A stretch of DNA of 44,169 nucleotides from DASSYK01 sp036258315 (GTDB lineage: Bacteria; Actinomycetota; Thermoleophilia; Solirubrobacterales; 70-9), in contig DATADX010000047.1 in assembly GCA_036258315.1 (NCBI GenBank), positions 1 through 44,169 of the forward strand. Reading direction: 5' to 3'. Both the position numbers and the translations under genes were made by a program. Position 1 is the stretch's first letter; the number at the start of each line of letters is the position of its first letter. Shown here piece after piece: positions 16,732 through 25,640 of this stretch. The notes beneath the pieces are model-generated. The model made no database searches, was not told where the DNA came from, and worked only from the letters and a program-made list of their open reading frames with translations.

Positions 16732-17854
16732 GTGGAGGGTCCCGCTCTCGGATGTCGTCTACGAGGATGGCGAGATCGAGGCGGTCGCCGATACCTACCG
16801 CTCGGGCTGGATCAGCATGGGTCCACGGACCGAGGAGCTCGAGGCGCGGTTCACCGAGTACACGGGGGCGGCTCATGCGGTCGCCGTCACGAACTGCACG
16901 GCCGGCCTTCACCTGAGCTGCCTCGCCGCCGGCCTCGGCGAGGGGGACGAGGTGATCGTTCCCTCGCTCACCTTCATCGCGACGGTCAACGCGATCCGCT
17001 ACACGGGGGCGACACCGGTCTTCGCCGACGTCGCCGGGCTCGAGAGACCATGGCTCTCACATGCCGCCGCGGAGTCGCTCGTCGGGGAGCGGACCATGGC
17101 GATCATGACGATGAGCTACGGGGGGTACCCCGGCGAAACCGCGGAGCTGTCGCGCCTGGCCGCGGACCGCGGCCTGATCCTGCTCGAGGACGCCGCGCAC
17201 GGGCTCGGCGGCCGCCTCGATGGCCGCCACCTGGGCACGTTCGGGCGCGCCGGGGCTTACAGCTTCTTCTCGAACAAGAACCTCCCCGTCGGCGAGGGGG
17301 GACTGGTGGTCACCGACGACGACGAGTTCGCCGAGCGTTTGCGCCTGCTGCGCTCCCATGGGATGACGTCCCTCTCCTGGGATCGCCATCGCGGCCATGC
17401 CCACGGCTACGACGTCGTCGCGCTCGGCTTCAACTACCGAATCGACGAGCCCCGCGCAGCGCTCGCCGCTCGCCGTCTCGCCCGCCTCGACGCGGACAAC
17501 GGCCGCAGGGGGGAGCTGGTGAACTCCTACCGGGCGCGGCTCGAGCAGGTCGACGGTGCAACCCCGACATTGCCGCCCGTTGAGGGCTGGGAGCCGGCGC
17601 ACCACCTGTTCTCGGTCGTGCTCGCCGAGGGCATCGATCGCGACGGGGTCCGCCAGGCGCTCGCCGAGCAGGGAGTCCAGACCAGTCTCCACTACCCGCC
17701 CGCGCACCGGTTCTCGATCTACGCGGACGGGCAGCCCCCCCTGCCGCTGACCGAGGCCTACGCCGAGCGGGCCGTGACCCTGCCCCTCTTTCCCCACATG
17801 AGCGAGGCTCAGCTCGAGCTGGTCGTCGACTCGCTCAGCGACGCCCTCGGCTGA
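16724..17854 (+). CDS. DegT/DnrJ/EryC1-family sugar aminotransferase
   Basis: The 376-aa PLP enzyme belongs to the family that aminates keto-sugar nucleotides. It has RSGWISMGPRTEELE, AVTNCTAGLHL, VPSLTFIATVNAI, LLEDAAHGLGG and the PLP-binding Lys185 in FFSNKNLPVGEGG. Together with the SDR and the nucleotidyltransferase it should make an amino-sugar donor for the polysaccharide. Position and stereochemistry of amination are not predictable. ATG 16724 lies within the previous gene. Confidence 0.92.
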   Translation: MPEWRVPLSDVVYEDGEIEAVADTYRSGWISMGPRTEELEARFTEYTGAAHAVAVTNCTAGLHLSCLAAGLGEGDEVIVPSLTFIATVNAIRYTGATPVFADVAGLERPWLSHAAAESLVGERTMAIMTMSYGGYPGETAELSRLAADRGLILLEDAAHGLGGRLDGRHLGTFGRAGAYSFFSNKNLPVGEGGLVVTDDDEFAERLRLLRSHGMTSLSWDRHRGHAHGYDVVALGFNYRIDEPRAALAARRLARLDADNGRRGELVNSYRARLEQVDGATPTLPPVEGWEPAHHLFSVVLAEGIDRDGVRQALAEQGVQTSLHYPPAHRFSIYADGQPPLPLTEAYAERAVTLPLFPHMSEAQLELVVDSLSDALG

Positions 17855-17862
17855 GCGACCCC

Positions 17863-19005
17863 GTGCCCCGCGTCCTGCTCGTGCTGCGGCCCGACGAGGG
17901 CGGCGCCTACCGGCACGTGGACGACCTCAGCCGCGGCCTGTCCGCCGCCGGCCACGAGGTGGCCGTCTGCGGCCCGCTCGCCCACCGCGCCGAGGACCTC
18001 TCCGTTCCCGTCATCCCGTTCCCGATGGCGCGGCAGATCTCCGTACGCCACGATTCCGCAAGCCTGATCGAGCTGGCGGGGATCGTTCGTCGTTTCCGAC
18101 CTGACCTGGTCCACGCTCACGGCACCAAGGGGAGCGTCTTCGCTCGCGCGGGGCGTCCCGCCTACCCCCGTGTGCCGGTGATCTATACGCCGCACGGCTA
18201 TCCGTTCTCGGGCCGGTTCCGGGACGCGCGAGCAGCGCGCAACTACCGGAACATCGAGCGAGCGCTCAGCCGCCTGGCGACGCGCGTCATCTGCGTCTGC
18301 GAGAACGAGCGCGAGTTGGCCTGCTCGGTCGGGCCGCCGCAGCGAACCAGGGTCGTCTACAACGGCACCCAGCAGGATCCGGTCGCGGAGGTGCACCCGG
18401 GCATCCGCCAGTCGGACGGCCCTGTGGTGGCGGCCGTGTCAGGCCTTCGTCCGGGCAAGGGGATCGAAGCCCTGCTCCAGGCTTGGATCAAGGTGAGCCC
18501 GAGCCGCCCCGACGCCGTCCTGGTGATCGCAGGGGATGGTCCCGAGCGACAGCGGATCGAGGAGCTGGCAAGCGACCCTCGCCTTGCCGCTTCAGTGCGG
18601 CTGATCGGCCACTCGCCCGGGGCCGACCCCGTCCTGGCCGGAGCCGATCTGTTCGTGAATCCGTCCTTGGGGGGTGGACCCGAATGGGCCGAATCGTTCC
18701 CGTACACCGTCCTGGAAGCGATGGCGTTCGGGCTCCCGATCGTCGCGACCGACGTCGGGGGCGTCAGCGAGGCGGTCGAACCGGGGGCGAGCGGCCTGCT
18801 CGTCCCCCCCGAAGATCCGAATCGGCTCGCTGAGGCGATCGTCAAGCTGCTGCGCGAGCCCGATCTCGCCCGTCGTCTCGGCGACGCGGCGCGGCTCCGT
18901 CACCGGCAGCGCTTCACCTTGGAGCGGATGGTTGAAGGGAACCTTGCCGTATATGAAGAAGTGGCCGCCCGAGGAACTGAACCACTCCGAACCCCGAACA
19001 AATAG
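17863..19005 (+). CDS. GT4-family glycosyltransferase
   Basis: The 380-aa GT-B enzyme has an N-domain with LVLRPDEGGAYRHVDDLSRGL, DLVHAHGTKGSVFAR and TPHGYPFSG. The C-domain has VSGLRPGKGIEALL, VIAGDGPERQRIEEL and the EX7E motif in ESFPYTVLEAMAFGLPIVATDVGG. Both halves are complete, unlike the fused protein at 12892. It is probably another glycosyltransferase of the repeat unit. GTG 17863 follows the DegT stop by 8 nt with no strong Shine-Dalgarno site. Confidence 0.92.
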   Translation: MPRVLLVLRPDEGGAYRHVDDLSRGLSAAGHEVAVCGPLAHRAEDLSVPVIPFPMARQISVRHDSASLIELAGIVRRFRPDLVHAHGTKGSVFARAGRPAYPRVPVIYTPHGYPFSGRFRDARAARNYRNIERALSRLATRVICVCENERELACSVGPPQRTRVVYNGTQQDPVAEVHPGIRQSDGPVVAAVSGLRPGKGIEALLQAWIKVSPSRPDAVLVIAGDGPERQRIEELASDPRLAASVRLIGHSPGADPVLAGADLFVNPSLGGGPEWAESFPYTVLEAMAFGLPIVATDVGGVSEAVEPGASGLLVPPEDPNRLAEAIVKLLREPDLARRLGDAARLRHRQRFTLERMVEGNLAVYEEVAARGTEPLRTPNK

Positions 19006-19023
19006 GCTCTCGACTCTTCTCTG

Positions 19024-20613
19024 ATGCAGGCCAACGACTCATTCGACTCGGCACCATCGCAACCGCGCTTGGACGAATCCGGCGCGGATGTTCGCCGTTA
19101 CCTGGACGCGATTCGACGCAACGCCCGATTGATCGCACTGGTGGTCGTGGTCACGACGGGCGTGGTCCTGCTCCTGTCGCTGCTGTTGCCAAAGACGTAT
19201 GAGGCCGTGGCCCGGATCTCACTCGACACGGAGGCCAGCGTCCTGGGTGCTACCGATGCCGAGTCCACCCAGCGACAGCTCGCCACGCTGGAGACCCTGC
19301 TGACCAGCCGGCAGGTGCTCGAAGCAGCGGCCGGGGAGCTTCCCGGGGAGAGCGTCGACTCGCTCGAGCAGAACGTCGAGTCCTCGGCCGACCAGCAGGC
19401 GAACATCATCAACGTGGTGGCCAAGGACGGCGACGCGGAGCGGGCGGCCGAGATCGCGAACGCCGTCGCCAGGAGCTTCATCGATGTGGAAGCGGCCCAG
19501 GAGCGGGAGCGGCTCGAGGCAGCCCAACGGGATCTCGAGGCCCAGATCCAGCGTCTCACGGCCTTGCCGGCGACGACGGACTCGAGCGTGCAGATCGCCG
19601 CAATCCAGGAACGCCTCAGCCAGATCGCCGTCGAGCTCCAGCTCGCCGGCTCCGAGCTGCAGATCGCCCAGCCTGCCGAGGTCCCTGACTCCGCGGCCTC
19701 GCCGCGGCCGTTCCGCAACACCGTCCTCGCCCTGTTCGGGTCCCTGGTGATCGGAGTGCTGATCGCGCTGGCGCGCGATCAGCTCAGGCCGGGGCTCCGC
19801 GGGCCGCGCGAGGTGAGCCGTCTCGCGGGCGGGCTGCCGATCATGGCGACGATTCCCGACGTGCGCCGGGGGCTCAGCCGGAGGCGCACCGCATGGGCGA
19901 GCGCCGCCGAGCACGAGGCCTACCTGACGCTTCGGGCCGCCGTCCGCAGAGCTGTCCCGCCCGAGCGCGGGGGGGTGATTCTGGTCACCAGCGCGCTCCA
20001 TGGCGAGGGAAAGAGCACCGTGACGGCCCGCTTGGGTCGCGTGCTCGCGCAGGCCGGGAACCCGACGCTGTTGATCTCCGCCGATCTCCGGGTGCCATCG
20101 CTGGACAGGCTGTTCCGGCTGCCACGCCGCCCCGGCCTCACCGAGGAGATTACGAAGCTCGCCGATGCACCGGAAGGCCGGAAGCAGAACCTGCCCGGGA
20201 AGGCACACCGAACGGGCTCACCAGATCCCGGAGGGGGCTCGGCGTACCGCCTCGACGTCCTCACCAGCGGTGCGGAGCCACCTGATCCATCGACGCTGCT
20301 CGCCAGCAAGGCGGCTGAGCGGTTCTTCAAGGAGGTTCGGGGATACGAGTATGACTACGTGCTCATCGACACCCCGCCCCTGCTCGGGATTGCGGACGTG
20401 CAGGCCCTCACCCACTACGCCGACGATGTGCTCTTCGTCACCCGGCTTGACCACCTGACCCCGGCGGCACTGATCGACGCGCGCGACATCTTCGCGCGGC
20501 TTGACGTGAGGCCGATGGGGGTGGTGGTGATCGGCGCCAAGGCCGACGCGACGCCCTACCACTACATGCAGCGGGGCGCCGAATGGCCCGAGCCCGCGAG
20601 CCGCGCGCGCTGA
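19024..20613 (+). CDS. Polysaccharide co-polymerase / bacterial tyrosine kinase (Wzz-BY-kinase)
   Basis: The 529-aa protein joins a Wzz chain-length module with a BY-kinase. One membrane helix lies near 38-58, an extracytoplasmic coiled-coil domain near 60-230 and a second helix near 233-253. The cytoplasmic kinase has Walker A SALHGEGKST (Lys330), Walker A' LLISADLRVP and Walker B YVLIDTPPLL. Such proteins control polymer length and export through cycles of autophosphorylation. The C-terminus has only two tyrosines (ATPYHYMQ) in place of the usual tyrosine cluster. TAGGCT at 19003-19008 could be a -10 box. It ends 3 nt before the convergent polymerase gene. Confidence 0.9.
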   Translation: MQANDSFDSAPSQPRLDESGADVRRYLDAIRRNARLIALVVVVTTGVVLLLSLLLPKTYEAVARISLDTEASVLGATDAESTQRQLATLETLLTSRQVLEAAAGELPGESVDSLEQNVESSADQQANIINVVAKDGDAERAAEIANAVARSFIDVEAAQERERLEAAQRDLEAQIQRLTALPATTDSSVQIAAIQERLSQIAVELQLAGSELQIAQPAEVPDSAASPRPFRNTVLALFGSLVIGVLIALARDQLRPGLRGPREVSRLAGGLPIMATIPDVRRGLSRRRTAWASAAEHEAYLTLRAAVRRAVPPERGGVILVTSALHGEGKSTVTARLGRVLAQAGNPTLLISADLRVPSLDRLFRLPRRPGLTEEITKLADAPEGRKQNLPGKAHRTGSPDPGGGSAYRLDVLTSGAEPPDPSTLLASKAAERFFKEVRGYEYDYVLIDTPPLLGIADVQALTHYADDVLFVTRLDHLTPAALIDARDIFARLDVRPMGVVVIGAKADATPYHYMQRGAEWPEPASRAR

Positions 20614-20616
20614 GAA

Positions 20617-21969
20617 TCAGCTTCCCGGCCAAACGGCCTCCGAGCGGAGCGTCGAAGCCACCCAGATCAGCGCCGCGATCACCCACAGGTGACGCCAGTG
20701 GGCGCTGTCGATCACGAAGCTGTTGACGAGGATTCCGCACCACGCGCCCAGCAGCGCCGCGGAGCCGATCCCGAATGCGCTTTGACCCACCAGCGCGTTG
20801 CGCGCCGCAAGCAGGAGAGTCGCCAGCATCAGTCCACCGAACACGACCAACCCGAGAATTCCCTGCTCTGAGAGCACGCGAACGTAGGTGCTGTGGCTCG
20901 CCACCGGTGAGAGCGCCTCGAACTGACCGGGTCCGACCCCTACCGGGTACGCCGAGGCCAGCTCGATTCCCAGCCGCTGAGCAGCGAAGCGGTCGGTGTC
21001 ATAGGTCTGCACCGCCGAACGCTCTTCCAGGAATGCACTCTCCGCTCCCACCTGGAGCGCACCGAACACCCCGATCGCCCCGACGGCCAACACGAGCAGG
21101 ATCGCGGGCACCTGCCTTGCTCCTCCACGGCGGATCACGAGCACGAGGAACATCACCGCGAGCGCGACCGCGAGGTTGGCGAAGGCGCCGCGTGAGAAGG
21201 AGACGAACACGCCGACGATCAAGACCAGGAACAGGCAGACCTTCAGCGGCCGGCGAATGCGCAACAGACGAGGTTCGAGCGCTTCTTGAAGAACGATCAG
21301 CGCGGCCGGGATCAGGAAGGGACCGTAGACGTTGGGATCCTGAAACAGGCCCTTGGCGCGCGAACCCCCATATGTGAAGACCTCGCCGCCGGGAAAGGGA
21401 GCGAGAATGGCAGCTGTCGCGAGCAGGGCGGAGATCACGGCTGCGGTCAGATAGCCGATCAGCACGATCCGCGCTCGGTTGGCGGAGTTGACGAATCCGG
21501 TCAGCCAAAGGGCGAACAGCGAGAGAAACGCGGTGGTCGCGAGGAAGAAGGCCGCGCGGTTCGGGTCCACCGCTTCGATTGTCGAGAGGACGTTGAGAGC
21601 GAGGAAGGCGATGATCAGGATCGTGATCAGGAGCGGGGCGCGGGTGATGTCGAACCGGCCCGTGACGAGGGCCACCGCCATCACCATCGCGAACAGGACG
21701 TCAACGGGCGCGGGCTCGATGACGACCACCCCGAGCAGCGCGAATCCGATCCCGACTGCGATCTCATAGCGCGCAATCGCGAGGAAGAGGAGCGCGACGA
21801 TGCCGAGGCCACCGGCGAGGGCAAAGCCGATCGAGGGCGGCGGGTACAGGTACAGCAGATAGGCGAGGATCGCCCCGAGGACGGCCGGCAGCCAGAGCAC
21901 CCGAAGCGCGGGCGCTCCGACGCCGTCGGGCGCAGCGTCGGCGCGGGTCGGGTACGAGTATCCGCTCAT
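20617..21969 (-). CDS. O-antigen ligase/polymerase-like membrane protein
   Basis: The 450-aa, strongly hydrophobic protein has about 11-12 membrane helices and a long outer loop typical of the Wzy/WaaL superfamily: SRAKGLFQDPNVYGPFL, FVSFSRGAFANLAVAL, GVGPGQFEALSP and SHSTYVRVLSEQGILG. These proteins polymerise repeat units or ligate finished chains outside the membrane. It is encoded opposite to its neighbours and pairs with the GHL15-type gene at 21998. Start ATG 21969 has no clear Shine-Dalgarno site. A second, longer member of the family follows at 23375. Confidence 0.87.
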   Translation of the reverse strand: MSGYSYPTRADAAPDGVGAPALRVLWLPAVLGAILAYLLYLYPPPSIGFALAGGLGIVALLFLAIARYEIAVGIGFALLGVVVIEPAPVDVLFAMVMAVALVTGRFDITRAPLLITILIIAFLALNVLSTIEAVDPNRAAFFLATTAFLSLFALWLTGFVNSANRARIVLIGYLTAAVISALLATAAILAPFPGGEVFTYGGSRAKGLFQDPNVYGPFLIPAALIVLQEALEPRLLRIRRPLKVCLFLVLIVGVFVSFSRGAFANLAVALAVMFLVLVIRRGGARQVPAILLVLAVGAIGVFGALQVGAESAFLEERSAVQTYDTDRFAAQRLGIELASAYPVGVGPGQFEALSPVASHSTYVRVLSEQGILGLVVFGGLMLATLLLAARNALVGQSAFGIGSAALLGAWCGILVNSFVIDSAHWRHLWVIAALIWVASTLRSEAVWPGS

Positions 21970-21997
21970 ACCGAGCCGAAGGCCAGGGAGGAACCCC

Positions 21998-23275
21998 TCA
22001 GGATCTTCCCTTCAGCAGCACCGCTCCACGGGCGGCGGGCAACGTGAGCCGCCCGACCCGCTTGCCCGAGAAGGACCGGTAGCGCCCCGTCTTGACCGTT
22101 CGGGTCGGCTGGCCCGCCGGGTTGACCAATGCGATGCCGTCGGTGTAGTTGCGGCGCCAGAGCCCTTTCCACTGATAACGCTTGCCGCGCGGAGCGCCCA
22201 GGTCGGTACTCCAGACGCGGGACCAGTTACCCGGATTCGCGGCGTACGAGGACGCGATCGCGTCGCGGCGGGACTTCGTCAGATAGTAAGCGGCGACCTC
22301 GTAGATCTGCTTGGCTCGATCGAGGCCATACGGCTCGAGGATCACCGACTTGCCAAGCGAGTGAAGCCAGTCGATGTGCGCCATGAAGCTCTCGAAGCTG
22401 AAGGGGCCTCCACCGCCCCTCAGGTCGACATCGTTGTAGCCCCGCTCAAGCTCGATCATGTCGGCCGCGGCGACCTGCCGACGAACGCTCGGATCGGAGT
22501 GGTCCAGCCACCACTGGCCCTGGTTGTGGGCGATCGCGGCCCGTGGCAGCGACTTCCTGATTCGTTCGGTGAAGTCAGCGACGTAGCGCCGCCAGTCGCC
22601 ATCTCGCATCCGCTTGCCCGTCCGCGGATCGATCGGGACGACGAGGCGCCCGGCTCCATCCGAGATCTGCATCTCCATGCTGACGTCGTCGATGAAGATC
22701 CCGGCATACCCCTTGGCGAGAATCTCTGACGCCCGCTGGATCCAGTGCGCTTGGAACGCGGGGTTGCCGAGGTCGCCGGCGTACAACGGACAGCTCTCCC
22801 CGTCGCAATCGCTGGGGATGTAGAGCGGGTTGCCTTCCTCGTCGCGGAGGACCCAGCTCGGATTCCTCTCCACGAGGGCGCGGTCAGCGGCTCCGTCCCG
22901 GTAGATGGCGTAGAGGTCCCTGGCGAAATCCGTGGGCGGTGCCCATCGGATCGCTCCGCTCTTCGCGAAGAAGGGGTCGAAGCCGCGCATGCGCCAGTAC
23001 GTCGACGCGATCCATCGCCTCTGCTTGCGACTCGCGCCGGTGAGATAGCGGTCGAATGCGCTGGTGGCGCTGCGAATGAAGTTGATGCGCCCACGCGAGG
23101 CTCGAGCCAGATGAGCGGTTGCCCGATCCCGGCCGGTATGGCGGACTTGAGCGGAGCTTGCGCATTCTCCCCCCCAGGGCCAGCAGCGGGACTCGGATCC
23201 GAACGCAACCAAGATCGCGCCCGAGAGAACCAGGAGCCCGACCGCGACCTGCGAACGCCGCCGCCGTCGCAGCAT
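21998..23275 (-). CDS. Membrane-anchored putative glycoside hydrolase (GHL15-like)
   Basis: The 425-aa protein begins MLRRRRRSQVAVGLLVL, an N-terminal anchor or signal peptide, then has a TIM-barrel-like domain. YAGIFIDDVSMEM places acidic residues at a strand end, and AAIAHNQGQWW, AADMIELERGYND and SVILEPYGLDR follow. The pattern fits the 'hypothetical glycosyl hydrolase family 15' group, whose activity is not established. A C-terminal beta-rich region (GIALVNPAGQP) resembles the closing module of such enzymes. Located in a polysaccharide locus, it may trim or degrade the polymer outside the cell. The frame extends upstream to 23464, overlapping the divergent gene; ATG 23275 was preferred, with TTG 23341 as an alternative. 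Confidence 0.75.
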   Translation of the reverse strand: MLRRRRRSQVAVGLLVLSGAILVAFGSESRCWPWGGECASSAQVRHTGRDRATAHLARASRGRINFIRSATSAFDRYLTGASRKQRRWIASTYWRMRGFDPFFAKSGAIRWAPPTDFARDLYAIYRDGAADRALVERNPSWVLRDEEGNPLYIPSDCDGESCPLYAGDLGNPAFQAHWIQRASEILAKGYAGIFIDDVSMEMQISDGAGRLVVPIDPRTGKRMRDGDWRRYVADFTERIRKSLPRAAIAHNQGQWWLDHSDPSVRRQVAAADMIELERGYNDVDLRGGGGPFSFESFMAHIDWLHSLGKSVILEPYGLDRAKQIYEVAAYYLTKSRRDAIASSYAANPGNWSRVWSTDLGAPRGKRYQWKGLWRRNYTDGIALVNPAGQPTRTVKTGRYRSFSGKRVGRLTLPAARGAVLLKGRS

Positions 23276-23374
23276 CCGACCGAGCGATAGACCTCGTCCG
23301 ATCAGTCGGGCCAGAACTGGTTTCGCGTCGCGGTCGGCCAAAGTCGAGCCGGGGAAGGATAGCCTCCTCGCCTC

Positions 23375-25303
23375 GTGACGCCGCATTCGGGGGTACCTCA
23401 GCCCGCTGTCGCCCTGCCGATCTTGGTCGTGACAGGGGTGATGACGTGGTGGGCGTTGGAGCACGGCGCCTTCTTCCCGGTCGATTCCCTTCCCGGGGGG
23501 ATGATCCTTCTCCTGCTCGCGGCGACGCTGCTCGCGTTCGCGCCCTGGCCGGCCCGCCTCCGGGGGCCGGCATTGGCCGCGCTGTCGGCCCTGGCCCTGC
23601 TCGCGGGATGGATCTTGATCTCAGCGCTCTGGTCCGCCGCGCCGGACGTCGCGATCGAGGACGCCCAGCGCTGCCTGCTCTACGCCGTCGGGTTCGGGCT
23701 CGGGCTGTGGCTCTGTCTGCTGCTGGGCAGGCACATGCTCCTCTCCCTGGTGCCGCTGGCCGCCACCGCCGGCCTGGTCGCCGCGGCCACCCTGTTCACG
23801 CTCTGGACCGGGGATGACCTGCGCGAGCTGCTCGGGTACGACGCGACCCTCCAGTTCCCGCTCGGGTACCGGAACGCGGCGGCCGCTTTCTTCAGCGCCT
23901 CGGTTTGGCCGACGATAGTGCTCGCGGCCTCCTCGGATCTCGACTGGCGCCTCCGGGGCCTGTTCGTCGGCTCAGCGACTCTGTGCATAGAGCTCGCGGT
24001 TCTGGCGCAGAGCCGGGCGTCAGTGTTCGCGGTCGCGGCTGGGCTCGCGGTCCTCGTCGCGGTGCACCCCGCTCGCCTGCGGATCCTCGCCTGGCTCGGC
24101 CTCGCCGCGGCGGGCGCCGGGATTGCGGTCCCGTGGATTCTCGACGTCTACCAGCAGGGGGGTTCCGGGATCAACGCCGAGACCGCGTCCACCCTGCACC
24201 GTACCTGTGGTGCGATGGCCGTGACCTCGGTGCTTTCAATTGCCGCTGGGTGTGTCGCAGCGCGGGTGGGGCGGTCGTTCGAGCTCTCGGCCCGGGCGAG
24301 GACCAGGACCGGCTGGGCGCTGGTGATCGCACTCGCCGCGTCGCTGCTGGTCGCCGGGTTCGCGTTCGTGTCCGAGAGGGGCTCGCCCCTCGACGAGCTC
24401 GAGCGCCAGGCAGACAACCTGAGCGCCGGCTCGGGGGAGTTGCCGGTGGGGGAGAGCAGGTTCGGCCTCGACCTCCGCACCGAGCGTGGCGACCACTGGA
24501 GGGTGGCGTTCGACGATTTCAAGGCCGAACCGCTGGTGGGCGAGGGCGCAGGCGGCTTTCGGTACAGCTACCTGAAGGACCGGGAGAGCGCGCTGCAATC
24601 GGAGGATCCACACAGCGTTGAGCTCTTGATGGCGGGCGAACTCGGTCTTCCCGGGCTGATCCTGTTTGCCGTGTTCGTGGTCGGCTCCGTGATCGCGGCG
24701 CTTTGCACACGCAGGCTCGGTCCAGAGGGAGGAGCGCTCGCAGCCGGGGCGCTGGCCGCTGCCGCGTACTGGCTGGTGCATGCCTCGGTGGATTGGTTCT
24801 GGAGCTACCCGAGCCTCACCTTTCCCGCGGTCTTCGCGCTCGGCGCCGCTGCGGCCCCGTCGCTCGGGTCGAGCGGCGACGGGTCCGGCCTTCGAATTCG
24901 CCGCTCGCTCGCGCCGATCTTCATCGCCCTGGCGGTCGCGCTGGTGCCGTTCTGGCTCAGTGATCGCTACACGAATGAAGCGCTGGAGACCTGGCGAGCC
25001 GATCTGTCGGGCGCCTATGCCGACCTCGGACGCGCTGCCGACCTGAACCCGGTCAGCGACCGGCCGCTCGTGGCCGAGGCCGTGATCGCCGAGCAGGCGG
25101 GAGATCCGCAGCGGGCGCTCGCCGCCTTGGCGGACGCCCAGGCCCGGCAACCCGAGGAGTGGACGCTCTACTGGATCGAGGCGCGGATCCTGGCGGAGAC
25201 CGATCCCGCGCGGGCCGACGCTCCGCTGCGCATGGCGCAGAGCCTGAACCCCGCCGCCCCCGAGCTGAAGCGCCTCGCCAGGCGGCTTCGCGCGCAACAT
25301 TAA
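23375..25303 (+). CDS. O-antigen ligase-like polymerase with C-terminal TPR-like domain
   Basis: The 642-aa protein has about 12 membrane helices followed by a soluble C-terminal tail near 535-642. The Wzy/WaaL signature is seen in QFPLGYRNAAAAFF, LAQSRASVFAVAAGL, PLVGEGAGGFRYSYL and DPHSVELLMAGELGLPGL. The tail (DLGRAADLNPVSDRPL, DPQRALAALADAQARQPEEWTLY) looks like TPR helices. It is probably the polymerase or a ligase of the locus. GTG 23375 has TAGCCT nine bases upstream as a possible -10 box; the divergent GHL15 gene starts 99 nt away. Confidence 0.85.
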   Translation: MTPHSGVPQPAVALPILVVTGVMTWWALEHGAFFPVDSLPGGMILLLLAATLLAFAPWPARLRGPALAALSALALLAGWILISALWSAAPDVAIEDAQRCLLYAVGFGLGLWLCLLLGRHMLLSLVPLAATAGLVAAATLFTLWTGDDLRELLGYDATLQFPLGYRNAAAAFFSASVWPTIVLAASSDLDWRLRGLFVGSATLCIELAVLAQSRASVFAVAAGLAVLVAVHPARLRILAWLGLAAAGAGIAVPWILDVYQQGGSGINAETASTLHRTCGAMAVTSVLSIAAGCVAARVGRSFELSARARTRTGWALVIALAASLLVAGFAFVSERGSPLDELERQADNLSAGSGELPVGESRFGLDLRTERGDHWRVAFDDFKAEPLVGEGAGGFRYSYLKDRESALQSEDPHSVELLMAGELGLPGLILFAVFVVGSVIAALCTRRLGPEGGALAAGALAAAAYWLVHASVDWFWSYPSLTFPAVFALGAAAAPSLGSSGDGSGLRIRRSLAPIFIALAVALVPFWLSDRYTNEALETWRADLSGAYADLGRAADLNPVSDRPLVAEAVIAEQAGDPQRALAALADAQARQPEEWTLYWIEARILAETDPARADAPLRMAQSLNPAAPELKRLARRLRAQH

Positions 25304-25640
25304 AGCCCAAATTACGCGCCAAACGAACGTACGATTGACGGCGAAAATTGAGGACGTTTGTATTACGTGGTAGGTTTCGTCGCTGATCTGTAGCGCCCCG
25401 AGTACGCCGATCTTCCTGCTGTGAGGGGGAATACGGGAGCGCGGGTCGCAACAGGAGAGAGGACGACTAGGAAGCCGGGAAGGAACCACGGCCGTTGCGG
25501 TTTTCCCGCAAGGTTGCGCCATCCCCCTTGAATAACCGAGCGGGAACGATTTAGTATGCGCGTGGGGGTTTCGTTGAAAACGCCGGTCCGGCCGCTCCAC
25601 AGCAGGGAGCGCCCCAACCACACGACTAGGAGAAGATCGA
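25304..25640 (+). promoter_or_regulatory. AT-rich 337-nt leader with two candidate promoters before the LPFTG gene
   Basis: This is the longest intergenic stretch in the polysaccharide locus and is visibly richer in A/T than its surroundings. Candidate promoter 1 is TTGACG 25335-25340, a 17-bp spacer, and TTGTAT 25358-25363. Candidate promoter 2 is TTGAAT 25528-25533, an 18-bp spacer, and TAGTAT 25552-25557. Hairpins lie at 25495-25511 (TTGCGG/CCGCAA) and 25593-25611 (CGCTCC/GGAGCG), the second in the short 5' UTR. AGGAG 25628-25632 is the ribosome site. I recognise no known riboswitch. Confidence 0.6.

Noticed and set aside
20689..22047. Plus-strand frames opposite the O-antigen-ligase-like gene
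   Set aside because: Highly charged low-complexity translations; the minus-strand frame has clear membrane helices and family motifs.
23276..23464. N-terminal extension of the GHL15-like protein to 23464
   Set aside because: It would overlap the divergent polymerase gene by 90 nt and put 63 unconserved residues before the signal anchor.
25304..25640. Possible known riboswitch (c-di-GMP, ydaO, cobalamin, TPP) in the LPFTG leader
   Set aside because: GATCTTCC and GGGAGC look suggestive, but conserved cores are missing or in the wrong order; kept only as an unassigned leader.
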